A stretch of 64,000 nucleotides of DNA from Adenanthera pavonina (GCA_026686845.1 JAIVEN010000007.1:31555001-31619000); one strand, 5' to 3'; shown: positions 24,198 through 37,624, counted from the first letter of the stretch. A program made the numbers and translations. Notes: generated from the sequence alone by a model not told the origin.

Positions 24198-25510
24198 ACT
24201 ATTGGCATTAGCAATATTTTGAAATGAGTTCTCTGTTTTGATTTTATATATGCAATAATTTGTAGTCTTATCCAAGTTTTATTACTTAAACTACTTCTAT
24301 AGACAGTGTTTCACAAATTGTTACATATTTTACTTTTGTGTATGATAGTTAAAGATTATTGAGAAACTATTCTGATAATGATAACTCATAATTTTTCATT
24401 TTAAGGGATTTGTGATATAAAAAATAATATTGAGTTTATATTTTTATTATATACATCTGATAGTTTTAATTAAGTTAAATTTAATAACGTTTGCTTTTCA
24501 TTTATTTAATTTTCAGTTAATTAATTATTGTTTTAAATGAGTATAAGTTGTATTTTGGTGTTTTTATTTACATTTTAAAGATGCCAAATTGTTTAATCTT
24601 TGTAAATAGACTATAAATTGAAATTAGATTACTCTTCATGTTTTTCCCGGGATAATATATATACAAAAAGGAAGCAAAATGTAGAAGGTTTGAAGAATAT
24701 AGCAAGTTAGCAACATAATCAGAATATGCTTAAAATCTAATTTGGACGGTTTAGATCTCATTTCAATAATGAGCAATAAGCATCAAATTCAAAAGCACCC
24801 TCGACCACACGAACTTCATAAAATATATGTTCAAAGCCTTTGTGAGGATTGAGTTATATATATAAATCCAAGAAGCAACCACAAGAGCCCGTGTTACATT
24901 ATATGAACTAGAGTGGGTCCGTTCATTTACATGAATCCTAAATTAAGTCGAATTTTTGTGAATAATGTGTGTTGATGTAATTTTAATATGTTATATTGAT
25001 TGATTAATGATAATATTGATTCCTTTCACAAGTGAAATCAAGCATTAAGCGTTTAACACAACTTTTATAAAGCTGTCAGCTTCAAGCCAAACGGCACAGT
25101 ACTATATCAACAAGTGATTTTAATATTGCATGATTTTAAAAATCAACTATATTAGGATAGTGCAGCTTATTGTAAATTTTATTATATGTTAATATTTTGA
25201 TATTAATATTTTGAATTGATTGATATTATTATATTGAAATGATTTTTTTTTCAAGTATAACTTTTTTTTGTGCGTGGTCTGGTCAATTTTCTTCTGCATA
25301 AACCGCCTTTTATATTGGACTGATTTATTTATTTTTGATAAAAAAAAGTATAATCACCGGTTTTCTTGTCATCATTATTGGACTATCATATTGATAGATT
25401 CACAATCCTCATGGCGTAACAAATACGCTAAGCGCCTAGATTAGAATTTATGTAAATTATGATTTAATATTATGTTTAGTCCAAGTTTTTTTTTTTGAAA
25501 TTGTTTACTT
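23107..25510. other. intergenic between P450 flank repeats
   Basis: About 23560-23880 matches 36170-36560, and about 25380-25500 matches 36575-36690. Between these, 23890-25375 is about 1.5 kb present only here. Near 24155-24195 lie a (CT)n and (AT)n microsatellite. A 42-bp segment ('TTATTTAATTTATATAGATA') is tandemly repeated near 23435-23540. No gene seen. Confidence 0.45.
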
Positions 25511-25700
25511 CTAATATTAAATTCCTTTTACAACTTAACGTGTCGTACAACTAAGCGGTTTTCTTTTTCTTGTGGGTTAGCGTTTAAAATTTATATATAT
25601 AAATATTTTAAAGTCATCTTAAAATTCTAGGTTAATAACTCATTTATCCTCATGTGAATTAAAAAACAATAAGAATCATTTGACAAGAGCAGATACCTCA
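25511..25700. repeat. orphan copy of the P450 5' flank
   Basis: The order of blocks (CTAATATTAAATTCCTTTT, TGTCGTAC, AAAGTCATCTTAA, AGGTTAATAACT, AAACAATAAGA) follows the 5' flank of both P450 genes (20195-20380 and 34395-34570), yet no P450 coding sequence lies beside it. I infer a remnant of a further P450 copy or a stray duplication of the flank. Confidence 0.5.
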
Positions 25701-25719
25701 TGTTCCACGTGATTGCATG

Positions 25720-26430
25720 TGTTTCGTTGAGGAGAATTAGAGATAAAGGTAGGGGAGAGATTTTATTAAAATTCCCTTGGTAAAATTCTGGCCCAAACTA
25801 AAAATTTCCCTTGGTAAAATAGAAATTGGAGGAGAGGAGGAAAAGTTTTGTTAAAAATTTCCCTCCTTCCCCTTGTACCTCTCCCCCAAATTAGGGTAAT
25901 TTGGGGAAAATGTATCTTTTTATTTCACTATAACCCAATTGCCCCTCGATATTTCTATATTCCCAGTTTCCCAATACCTCATTTTATGAATTTATGGATA
26001 AAAATGTAATTTCCTCCTTCAAATAATGTATTTTTACATTAATTTTTACAAAATTATCCTATTAAAAATAAAATTTAAATTTAATATCAATTGAAAAGAG
26101 TAGAATAATATGTAATTATGGTGGCAAAAAAATAATATGTAATTACACATCCATACAAAACACAATAAAAAAATAGAGGAGGAAAAAAGAGAGGAAAAAT
26201 TAATATAAGTATAAGGGTATAATTGTTTATTTATAATGATTTTTTCCCTTTCCCTTTTTTTTTTTGGTCAACTCTCCTATCCCATTTTAAATCAAACAAA
26301 ATAACATTAAAATTCCTTATTTTTCCTCTAAATGAAGTAAAATTTAAACCCCTTCTTTTCTTTCCCCTCTTTTTTCCTTCATTAAAATTTATCCTCTCAT
26401 TTTTCCTTGATTGAACCAAACACTAGGTTA
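25720..26430. mobile_element. possible hAT-like non-autonomous element
   Basis: A block rich in purine runs on one half and pyrimidine runs on the other, ending TTGAACCAAACAC at the right and starting near GTGTTTCGTTGAGG at the left. This gives a rough GTGTTTGGTT-type inverted terminus. The sequences on both sides belong together in other copies of the repeat (compare 20650-20700 and 37330), which supports an insertion. Exact ends uncertain. Confidence 0.35.
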
Positions 26431-28123
26431 GTCAACTTTGTGACTTTTAGTTGCACCAAGGAAATGTGAAATGTCTTTTTTAAATAGAATATTTAATAGC
26501 CATTTTAATTAGACAATTATTGATAACAAATTTAAACTTGAAAGATTAATAAATTGCCTTTGGCCAAGAATAAAAAAAGAAAAATCATTCTCACTTTTTT
26601 GTCGGTTAAGATATGTACATAATTGCTATATTGGGAACTTTTAAAAAATACCTTTTCAAAAGAAGACGTTTTCATAACTAACCCACGAATCTAGAATTAA
26701 AGATAGAGGAAGCATCTCATATCCGAGAAGACAAAGTTATATAAGATAAGGATAATGAATTATAATTAAAAGATGTTGTCTTTTTTTTTTTTGCACCAAA
26801 AAAGATGTTGTCGACATAGGCTAAAACAATGAGAGAATTAATCCAAAAATATCAATAAAGGAAGGGAGAAAAATACAAGAATACAAAGACACACATAAAT
26901 TAATTAGCAAACAAAAGGGTTAGAAGGGTGCTACCATAGGTGATGTCTATTTCTTTAGTTATTAATGGTCCATATTGTATGTATTTCAAGAAATCCACAC
27001 TATAGCAAGCTCAATTAATGGGAAAATTAATTCCAACCCAAACTCCAACTCCAAGAGCCAAGTCAGATTTGCTAGAGATTTTCACCTTATTTTGAGAAAT
27101 CATATTTTGATACCAAAATAGCAAATTTATATAAATTAGGACCAAATTATTTAAATAATTATAATAACATAGCAATCATTCTAAAATTAAAATTTTTAAA
27201 TTTTTAATTGATATAGCCACTGTTACTGTTGATAACCGTGCTAATGAACAATAACTCTCCTTTAGAAATATTGAAATATAAAATATATTTTATTTCTGGC
27301 CAAAAAAAAAAGAAATATTGAAAATTAAGGGATTCAATTGTGTTAATATAATAAATTAATAGGAGACATTAGATCATCAATCTTAATTCATATGGATGGA
27401 TTTAGATAATAAGTCAAAGACAAAGAAAATTAAAAAAAAAATGGAATTTTATTTAATAGACGAAATTAAAAAACCTAAACAAGTAAAAAAATGAGTGTGA
27501 AAAGATAAAGAAGCCAAATTTTATTGATTAAAGAGCCTCGTTAATTATATCTATTTAGGCAAAAACACATTTTTGAATCCTTAATTTTATAAAATGTTTC
27601 ACATTAATTCCTTAATTTTATTTAGCTTCATTTTTAATGCTTTAACTTTTAATTAAAATGTAATCAAAAGTTTCTCTATCCCTAATACTGTTAATTATGT
27701 TAATGAAAAATACTGACAAAGTATTTTTGTGAGAAATATTATTATTTTTGTTCCCATTTCATAAATGCTTTTAGAGTCTTTGAATTTATTTATTTATTTT
27801 AAATAATCTTTTTTTCTTAGTCAAATGGATTATACTAAGTTGATTATTTTTTATCATAGGACAAATGCTTTCATAATTTATTAAATCCAAGCCAGCTCCT
27901 GCTTTGTATTAATTTTTTTTAATGACTATAATACTGTCAAATATAAAATTTTGAATATTCTTTTACATGTTGATAAATTTCAGATTGACAATATTACAGT
28001 CATTCAAAACAAAGACAATATTTTTTTCTTAATATGTTTTTTATATTAAGTAAAATATATTTATTTTGATGCTATTATATTTATAAAATTTTTTATTATA
28101 ATTATATACCTTTATTTTAATTT
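26431..28123. other. intergenic, no gene seen
   Basis: AT-rich. A stretch at 27555-27720 ('AAAACACATTTTTGAATCC') resembles a common plant non-autonomous repeat end. No coding region recognised. Confidence 0.35.
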
Positions 28124-28867
28124 TAATGAATTTTATTATTTAAATATTTAAATGATTTTTTTTAACATTTGTTATTACTTATAATTTTTTGCCCCTAAAA
28201 TTTTTTTGTGGTTTTGCCTCTAAACACTGGCAAAGGAAGGAGAGAGATGTAAAACCAAAGAACGAATTGCTCAAATGTCTTTATGATAGCTTCAATCTCT
28301 GAATTTGCATTAGGTGCTCATTATCACCTAATGTTGATCATCCAAATAAGATATGAATCGTCGTTTTAATTTGAATAGTTTAAATTTAAAGTTTTTTATT
28401 TTTAATGATAACATAATTTTCTTAAAAAGTGACAATAATCAAATTATTTTTATTTTATTTTTTGCATAAAATAAAATAAAAATATATTAAATATTTAATG
28501 AATTTTATTATTTAAATATTTAAATGATTTTTTTAACATTTGTTATTACTTATAATTTTTTGCCCCTAAAATTTTTTTGTGGTTTTGCCTCTAAACACTG
28601 GCAAAGGAAGGAGAGAGATGTAAAACCAAAGAACGAATTGCTCAAATGTCTTTATGATAGCTTCAATCTCTGAATTTGCATTAGGTGCTCATTAGCACCT
28701 AATGTTGATCATCCAAATAAGATCTGAATCGTCGTTTTAATTTGAATAGTTTAGATTTAAAGTTTTTTATTTTTATTTTTAATGATAACATAATTTTCTT
28801 AAAAAGTGACAATAATCAAATTATTTTTATTTTATTTTTTGCATAAAATAAAATAAAAATATATTAA
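28124..28867. repeat. 372-bp tandem direct duplication
   Basis: Two consecutive copies (28124-28495 and 28496-about 28867) begin at TAATGAATTTTATTATTTAA. I see only a few substitutions and a 6-bp indel between them, so the duplication is young. Each copy holds a hairpin, CATTAGGTG...CACCTAATG, near 28309-28334 and 28679-28704. No open frame of note. Confidence 0.85.
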
Positions 28868-30659
28868 AAATACAATACTAAAATAAAATTAAATCTGAAC
28901 AACTCAATTTTGATTTAAATAGCTCAAATCACTGATGAGCATTCGGTAGTTATCAATCTGATTAGCATCGAATGTGAATTCTTCAATCTCCACTGGGAGC
29001 CCAATCTTAGTACTCTAATAGCCTCCAAGCTCTGCCAAAATATCTAGGGATGCACAAAATGTCGAAGAGAGCGGTTTTCTTTCTTTCTTTCTTTCTTTTT
29101 TTATTAGAAGAGGGAGGTTTAAAACCTAGTTCCCAAGATGCTCAAATTTTTTACTCATGGCGATGAAGTTCTCTATCCCCCTCTAAACCATATTTCAAAA
29201 TGTTGTGCCGTGACTAGAAAATCTGCGGTCATGGCAAAGAATTCTATCGACAACATCTTCATGAGTTTTTGAAATGATCCTTACAAAAAAGCAAAACATT
29301 AAAAGCTAACAATCAACCCAAAAAGAGGCTAAAATATGCACAATTAAGTAATGAAATGCAACTATAAAGCCTTTACATCCAAAATATACATTTTCCTATC
29401 TTAAGTATTTATTACTAAATACAAATATATAAAAATATAGAAAAACCAAGAAAAACATGCTAAAATGACATGACTTTCTAAAGGTTAATACTTATATCGT
29501 GTTAGGCAGCGCCATTTGGTGATCTAGGTTAATTACAACTTGGTCTAAATCGATTGACCAACCCAGCCCAGTTTGTCCTTTTCTTTTGGCCTTGAGGTGC
29601 TTTCTTAAAATTATGATTAGAAGTTTACTTATCCCTACATTTTGTCATGGAATTTCCTGTAAGGAATACCCTACATTTTGTTTTGAAAATTATTTTATAA
29701 TTTTCATCATTTTCTTATACGTTAAATGTGATCTTTTTTATTCCAACTTTTTAAAATATTTTTGTGATTTCTGATGGATGAATTCAGTGATTTCTCTTAA
29801 ATTTTCATGGCTTCAGCATTATAAGGAAGAAGTAGAAGAAAGTGAAGAGGATAGAATAGGGGATCCGAATTAATCTCCATACTCAATGAGAAAAGAAGAA
29901 AATGGTGAACGCAATTTTAGAAAATTACTCATCACATATGATCGTTTACTCATCACAATTTTAGAAAATGGTGAACGCATGCAATATTGCTCTTATGGTA
30001 AATAGTATATGATCTTTTATGTGTATGGTAAGAGTATTCTCTTCACCAGATCGAGACCGAGTAAAATGTAACATTAGATTTTAATTGATTCAATTTAATA
30101 AAAAAATATTTTTTTATAATCATTTAGTAAACAAATATTATTCCATGTGGAATTTCTCTATTCATGTTATTAATGTTAAGGAATACTCCTCTGGGTCATT
30201 TTTATAACTTCCAACTACTTGTAGATTAAAAAAATTAGTTATTTTTTTAAAATTTTAAAAAAAATTAAATATTTTTTTATTTCTATTTAATATAATAATA
30301 TAATTCATATTAAATATTATTTAACTAATTAAAAATATCTCTTTTATTTAAAAAATTTAATAATAATTTATAAAAAATAAATAATAAGAATAAAATAAAA
30401 AAATGTTATAAAATATTACAAAGTTAATTATAAAAAAAATCAGAAAAAACTTGTTGAATGTATCTTATAAAAACGAACCGAGCGAGTATTTTCTTGGGGT
30501 AATATAATTTGTGTTGAAAATATTATGTGAATTTAAGGCTAGCAAGCTAATAGAAATTATCCCAAGAAAAAAGATGTTATTGGAAATTGTTCTTTTTTCA
30601 GTAGAGTATTTCTTAAAGACCGTGATTTAGAAGTTGTCTTTTTCATGCAGGTATCAAAG
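28868..30659. other. repeat-rich intergenic DNA
   Basis: It contains a TTTC microsatellite near 29081-29099 and retroelement-like sequence at 29130-29600; 29330-29412 resembles 12790-12868. AT-rich sequence follows, with a duplicated 'CTCATCACA...TTTAGAAAAT' motif near 29908-29970. No gene recognised. Confidence 0.35.
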
Positions 30660-30902
30660 ATCGTAATTCTTTTCCGTGAACTATTTTAAAGTTAGTAATT
30701 AATTGTTTGAGAAAGAATTAATGAATTAATGGATTTTATTTTACAAGATAAAACTCTCTTCAAACTAGATCTACAATATGCTTAGTGTAACTTGCATTTT
30801 ATTAATTAATCTATCCATTTTTAGCGTCGGTAAAAAAAAAATTATCAATTTTTAGCGGTCATTGCATATTTACACACGAAATCCAACCCAATAAAAAACA
30901 TA

Positions 30903-31985
30903 TCAGTGTACAAAAAATGGACCGGATCAGGAATCGGTTCCGGTTCACACCCAAAACCGGATTTATTAAGAATCGGTGGTGAACCGGACCAGAACCGGTT
31001 AAAATAAGTAAAACTGGCGATTCAGGTGGTTTTGTCAGTTTAAGAAAAAAAAATCTCCTTTCTGCTTTTTAGAACAAGAAAAATTGAAGAAGAAGATGAA
31101 GAATATGGCCAAAAAAAAAAAGAAGATAAAGGAAAATTAGACGAAGCAATGAAGAAGGAGGAAGGAGTAGAAATCACCATATGAACGGAAAAAAATCCAG
31201 ATCAATTAATAATAATAAGCTGAAGAAGTATATTGACGGTGGATATCAGCCACTACTCAAGGTAATCGGCGACAATAATGGTGCCGATGAATACCCACCA
31301 TCATCCTCACGCGTTCTGAGTTCCAATATCCTTGCTATTCCCGTCCTCATTGCTCGCTCCTGCTTCTAGGGCCATTGGTACTACTCTGGCTCTTCCATGT
31401 GTGATTGTGACCATTCAATATAAAGTTGTTTTCTTTGCCAGCTGTGGACCACTTAATGTACTTTACTTTTTTAGTTTTTACTTGTTTATTTCTTTTCTTT
31501 AAATTCAACTTTCAAAATTTAATTTCACTGTAATTAATGTTTTTTTTAATAAATCCCAAAAACTAAGTACACGCATGACTCAAAATTAAAGTTGCATGGC
31601 TACCTCCCAAGTCCATAACCTTAAAATATTATAACACCATCCTATCACCTTAAAATATTATAACACCATCTATCACTGAGTTACAAGTTTCTTTAATTAC
31701 ATGAGTGTAATATTTAATATATACATGTTTATTAATTTAAAAAATATATAAAATTTGTAAACTCATATTATTTATAGTAAATATTAGTTAATTATTATAA
31801 CAAATTATTATTTTTATTGAGTATTAATTTTATGAATGTTATTTATATTTATTATCCATAGTATTTAAAATATATTAATTTATTCATAACCGATCCAACC
31901 ATGATTCAATCCCAATTCAACTATTGAACTTTAAATCAGTATTTTAACCGGTTCCAAATCCAGTCCCTTCTTTTGTACCTTGCAA
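30903..31985. mobile_element. ACCGG-type TIR element, copy B
   Basis: The left end GTACAAAAAATGGACCGGAT and the reverse complement of the right end GTACAAAAGAAGGGACTGGA form an inverted repeat, and CCGGTT motifs sit at both ends. It interrupts sequence that is continuous in P450 copy 1 (around 17650-17665), so copy 1 shows the empty site. 'CAATA' flanks the insertion on both sides as a possible duplication. It is longer than copies A and C, with a unique core that includes a 62-codon frame (31181-31369) I do not recognise. Confidence 0.6.
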
Positions 31986-31989
31986 TATA

Positions 31990-32305
31990 CACACAAACAC
32001 GGGACAAGAAATAAAAGAAATATTGTTTAACGAAAATTTTGGGTTACGAAGATGTGCTCCGGCTGGGAATTTTTTCCAGTATTTGTGAAACTCTTGTTTT
32101 CTGAACATATGTTGGACCATATTATTTATTTAGCTCACAAAAAAAAGACCATATTATTTTCTTACTTATTTTAAACCAAAAATAAAGTTTTACAACAACA
32201 AAAACTAAATGACAAATTAAGACAGAACACGTCGCTTAGGTAGCTTTATTTAGTATCAAAAGACTATGACTTGGCGACGTGGACATCATCAAGGCAGTCA
32301 TGGCT
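31990..32305. other. 3' flank of P450 copy 2
   Basis: Non-coding sequence that continues the similarity to the 3' flank of copy 1 (about 17655-18050). It runs up to the stop codon of the minus-strand P450. Confidence 0.55.
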
Positions 32306-34274
32306 CTAGGGTTGATAAGCCCTTGGGACAAGCAAGAGATGTTCCTTTCTGTTTGCGATGGCACCGTCCGTCTCAGTCATGTCGAATTCTTGAGGAGTGA
32401 TTCCGTTTGGCAACTTCCAATCAAAATGATAAAGCAAAGTAGAAAGTATAATTTCAACGGCGGCTGTGGCAAAGTTAATTCCAGGGCATATTCTCCTTCC
32501 AGCACCAAATGGTACAAACTCAAGGTTCGATCCTTTGAAATCAATTGGACTATCCAAAAATCTCTCGGGCTTGAAGGTCAGAGGTTCATCCCAATACTTG
32601 GGATCTCTTCCTATCGCATATGCATTGATGATGATTTTGCTATGTTCAGGAATCTCATATCCATTGATTACACATCTCTCAACGTTTGACCTTGGAACTA
32701 GCAGCGGGCCGGGTGGGTGTAGCCTTAAGGTTTCTTTCATAATTGCGTTTAAGTATTTCAGTTGATGAAGCTCACTTTCATCCACATACCCTTTTTCATG
32801 GTAGACCTTTCTGACCTCAGCTTGAGCCCTCTCCATCATCTTTGGGTTCCTCATCAATTCTGATATTGCCCACACTAGAGTAGTTGAAGAGGTCTCAGAT
32901 CCACCGATGAATATATCCTGAAAATTTAATTATGGGATATATATCATATGAATTGATATTTTAGATGCTCACTACGGGCAAGTAAGAATATATCAACTTA
33001 AAATTTGAACCCATTGATTTAATTCTTTGAATATAATAACCAAATCATTTGGCTCCTTTGAAATTTTCAAAAGCCATGTAATTATCATCATGACACGCAT
33101 TCTCTGAACATTCAATTCAGTCTGTAAATGACTTCTAACAAGGTATAAAATTTTGGAGATTAAGAGTCATAGTTTACTCAGATAATTATAATCAAAGTGG
33201 AGAGTTGTACTTGTCAATCATTAAAGAATTTTAACAAGATATATATGTGCACAACCACATATTCTACGTGAACGTAAGGTGTCCTAACCTATTCATACAA
33301 AAGCTAGAGATTATTACTAAGCTACAGCTGTTCATTTTTCAAGAAATTATATAAAGGAAAAGCTCATAATGAATAAATTTCTTACTCATGCTACTCACCA
33401 GAATGACGGCTTTGACGTGTGTGTGAGTTAAGGGAATTTCTCGATCTTTTTCCTGCTGAATCTTTAGAAGAACATCAAGTATGTTCTCCTCACTATTTTC
33501 ATTGCTTCCTGCTTTACTTTCTTTGTGATCCCTGATGATGTTTTCCATTATTTGATCATTCAACTTGTGGATCTTTTCAATTTTAGCTTGCATTCCTGTA
33601 ATCGCTTGAAGCCCTTTGATAGAAGGATAGAGATCAGCAATAGAGAAACCTGCCAACAGCTTCATGAAATCGTCCACAGTGGATAAGAAAGCTTCTTGAT
33701 CTCTAGACTTCTTACCAAAGGCTGATCTTGCAACTATATTATTCATGGTTGCGATAATCTTTGCACTGAGATTCACAACTGATCCTGCATCAGAGGAGAG
33801 ATCTTTGACAAGTGCAGATAACTCCTCTTCCCTTATGAACCTGAAGGATTTAACACGCTTAGCAGTTAGAAGCTCCAAGGTACTTATCTTTCTGAGATGC
33901 CTCCAGTGGGTTCCATATGGGGCAAATCCAATGTCTGTGTTATTGTAAGTGAAGATCCTGGCGGCGAGAACGTCAGGTCTATTGGAGCAGACAAGGTCAT
34001 GTGTTTGGTAGACCTCTTTGGCCATTTCAGAGGAAGAGACTACGACATTGGATGTCTCTCCTAGCTGAAGATACATTAAGGGTCCGTACTTTTTTGCCAA
34101 CCTTGTTATGGAATGATGGGGTAGCGCCCCTACAAGTTGATGGATGTTCCCTATAAGAGGCAACCTCGGTGGCCCTGGGGGTAGGGGTAGTTTGGATTTC
34201 TTTGAATTTGATCGCTTGTATATCAGAACAAGGAAGCAAAACAAGGAGAAGAGGAAGATCTGAATCATCTCCAT
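32306..34274 (-). CDS. CYP71-clan cytochrome P450, copy 2
   Basis: Two exons: 34274-33399 (292 codons) and 32917-32306 (203 codons plus stop). They are split by a 481-bp intron with GTGAGT donor and TTTTCAG acceptor in the same phase and place as copy 1. The product is 495 residues, one longer than copy 1 because of a residue before the PLPPGPP hinge. It has the N-terminal anchor, WRHLRK helix C, I-helix GGSETS (297-302) with the conserved threonine, ETLR, PERF, and heme loop FGAGRRICPG with Cys436. It is clearly a paralogue of copy 1, about 12 kb away in the same orientation, and the flanks are duplicated too. The membrane-anchored monooxygenase would use NADPH via P450 reductase; the substrate is unknown. 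No frame damage is visible. Confidence 0.9.
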
Positions 34275-34346
34275 GATTACAGAACTTCGATGTTTTTCTG
34301 GTGAGGTACAAAACTGCGATGTTAATGCCTTGTGCAGGGTAGAATG

Positions 34347-34353
34347 ATTTATA
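34347..34353 (-). promoter_or_regulatory. TATA box of P450 copy 2
   Basis: TATAAAT on the minus strand, about 73-79 bp before the ATG, matching the motif before copy 1. Confidence 0.5.
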
Positions 34354-37300
34354 GATCAGTGTCACATTGAGTTTGCACGCACAGTCGTTGAATCTAATAC
34401 TAATATTAAATTCCTTTTTTCAACTTATTGTGACGTAGGTACAATTAATTAAATATTTTTAAAGTCCTATAGTCCAGTATGCAGGCTTGACTAAGTCATC
34501 CTAAAATTTTAGATTAATTACTTAATTTGTCAGATGAATATAAAACAATAAGATTCATTTTCTAGTACCATACGACAGAATAAGAAATTTGTTCCGTATC
34601 CGATCATATTTCCACACATACACATGTATTGGGGCCAACATCCAAGTAAATATGTACTAATATTTTATCAATACTTACGAAATTTAATTGAACCAAGACA
34701 AAGTTATATATATTGACTTCATATATATATATATATATATATAGCCATCATAAAAGACCAACCTTTTTTTATTTGGTAAAATGTAACAGACTTACAGTCA
34801 TCAAGTTAGTCAACGCAATTAAACAAACAACTGTATATAGCCGTCGTAAAAGAGCAACCTTTTTTCTATTTGGTAAAATGCACTAAAAGAGCAGCCTTTA
34901 TTAATACTATTTTCCTACTGGCCAAAAAAAATTAATACTATTTTCCTAGATTCCGTAATATTTCATGCTCCAAGAGTCGATGACGTCATCTATATTTTCC
35001 CCAATAATAGTGATACATATGTAGGAGGAGAATGTAAAAAAGAAAAATATTTCAATGGAAAGAGAGAAAATGCATACATTGAAAAGATAAAATAATTATG
35101 TTGGTAAAAAATAAAATAAAATAATTATCATCTAACTTAATTTTAATTTTTGATAGGGTAAAGTATAAATAACGTGGCACTCCTATTATCTTCTCCCTCT
35201 TATCCATATTTGATCTGAAACATGAGAAGTTATGTAATTTTTAGTAAGAATTTATTTTTTTTTATTTTTATTAATTATCATCTTGTAAGTTGAAAAAAAA
35301 AAGAGAAAGAGAGAGAATAAATTTTCAAAATACCTTTAGTGATAATTAATGAGGGTAAAATTGAGATATTATATTTTTTTTTGAATCCTAATATGTGCAA
35401 CTAACTTTTCGTGTGAACTAATTAAAAACTTCCAATAATATAGGCGGGATAGAGTAATAGTTTTCAATTGACAACTTGCAGAAATGCTTAAAACAATGAC
35501 CATGAAGTAGGTGATTATAAAAAGGACTGAAAGGCATTTTCATCCATGTTATCTTTTTATGTGCGTAAATAATTAACCTTAGTCCTTAATTGATATTTTC
35601 CTAAATTTGAGTTCTTTTATTGTTATTATGTCTTTTAATATGTCTTCAAATGTCATTTTCCCAAAAAAAAAAATTCTGTGCTGGCAGTGTCGCATTCCAA
35701 CGATTATCATTTTAGAATTTCGCTAAAGAATTAATCATTCTAAGACAATTTTATCCTTTAATAATGAAGGAAAAGTGAGTTAGACTATTTATTACTAAAA
35801 CATATAATAAATATTATTATTTTAGTAAAATATTATTATATTTTGTTATTTTTTAGATTATTTATTAGTTTTCTTAATATATACACATATGCATAATTCC
35901 AAAATTACAGTCACATGAATATATTCAAATTGAGTGAGTAGCATATGCTTTTGAAACTATGCCCAACAAAAGTTAAAGAGGGTCCAAGAAACTATTTCAA
36001 ACTATTTAATATCTATTTGATGACCCTGGGACTTTTCAATGACTCGATATATTATTCTTGTTATCCCCTTCGGCATATGCGGAAAATTTTTTTATAGATT
36101 ATTTATGTAGATATGAAATTAATTATTATTTAGTTTATATAGATGGACTACTACTTTAGAAGGTGTACATATATAAAATATAATAATAGGCAATGGTTTG
36201 AAAAATCACTGCACCAAGCCAGTTGTTGGCTTAAGTTGTTATAAACAACGTTCAACAAAGGTTATACTAAACAAGCCTACCTTAATCATAATTTTTAGGT
36301 TCATTAATTAAATCTTGGGCTCGCATGTGTTCTAAAACGAACGAGTTTGATCTTGGTAGATTTTTTTTATAAGACGGAAGATTGATCTTGTTAGTTTTAG
36401 CTTGGTTTTATTTGTTGAAAGTCGTCATTTTTTTAATTATAAAAAAGGTCCTCATTTTTAGAGTATTGCCTAATTTTTGGTGTACGCTTAGACAAGGCCA
36501 AGCAGTAACTTCTACCTATGGTTGCGTATTTTGATTTTACGCTACAATTTCTATATATCTGTCCGAATTGACTTCATTGGACTATCATATTGATGGAATC
36601 TCATGGCGTAACAAAAACGCTAAGCGCCTTGACTAAATTTGAATTTATTTAAATTATGATTTAATTTTACGTTTAGTCCAAGTTTCCTGTAGTAGTTTAC
36701 TTCTAATTTATTTTTTAAAAGCTAGTAATTCATTGTGCAGGGGACATGGTTATTATATTTTATTGTTTATTCAAAAGTGATTTCAGATATCACGTCTTTT
36801 AGCTGACTTATTATTTTTTTTAACGAAATAATAATAATAATAATAATGCTTGCTTGTCGAATGGACTATTGAATTGATAATTTTTATATATAATAAGACA
36901 AATTAATGCTTTCAACACTGACTGAATCCGATAGAGGTTTAGAATTAATTATATGGATTGTCAAATTGAAGCAGCTCACGATTTAAAGTCTCACATGTCC
37001 CCTTCAACTACAAAGTTAGTGAATTTCGTGATTTAATTATATGCTTTAGTCAAATTAGTGATCGAATTTTCTAGTTTGATTATGTAGTTTAGTAAAAGGA
37101 GTATAATTTTTTGAATGTTAATAAGCTGATAGCCCAAGCCCCACAATGATAATAATTTTTAAATATCACTTGGCGGCTGAAATTAACTTTGAATATGTGC
37201 TCTTTTAGATGGAAAAAAGTGGATAAATAAATAGAATTAATTATCCACTAATTCAAGTTATACATTTTACAATATTACTATCAACGAAAAATTTGGATGC

Positions 37301-37622
37301 TCACATCATAGTTTAAGATTCATTTGACAAGTGCAGATACCTCACCTTCCACATGAGGAAAGAGAAAATGTGACAGACTAACAGTCATCAAGTTAGTAAA
37401 CGCAATTAAACAAACAATTACTATATATAACCATCGTAAAAGAGAAGCCTTTTTTATGTTGAGATATGCTTATTATAAATATAACTGAATTCTAGACTTT
37501 CATTAATTTAATTCCCCTAAAAAGAGCGAAAATGAAAGAGGATCATTAGCTGCTATATGGAGTAATGTTTAAGTGAAGAATAATCCTAAAATCCTCATAA
37601 TTTTCATAATTCACTTGTCATA
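34354..37622. other. 5' flank of P450 copy 2, intergenic
   Basis: About 34390-34600 matches the 5' flank of copy 1. About 35060-35205 matches 22150-22260, and 36170-36690 matches 23560-25500. The CACTA and ACCGG insertions of copy 1 are absent here. An (AT)n run lies at 34721-34742 and an AAT microsatellite near 36825-36845. No gene seen. Confidence 0.5.
34775..34870. repeat. recurring ~90-bp flank block
   Basis: A block with the order ACAGACTTACAGTCATCAAGT, CAACGCAATTAAACAAACAA, TATATAGCC, GTAAAAGAGCAACCTTTTTT. Diverged copies occur at about 20755-20835, 37368-37455, 40255-40440 and 58210-58375, each upstream of, or in place of, a P450 flank. It ties the P450 duplication to the tandem array further right. 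Function unknown. Confidence 0.6.
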
Positions 37623-37624
37623 TA

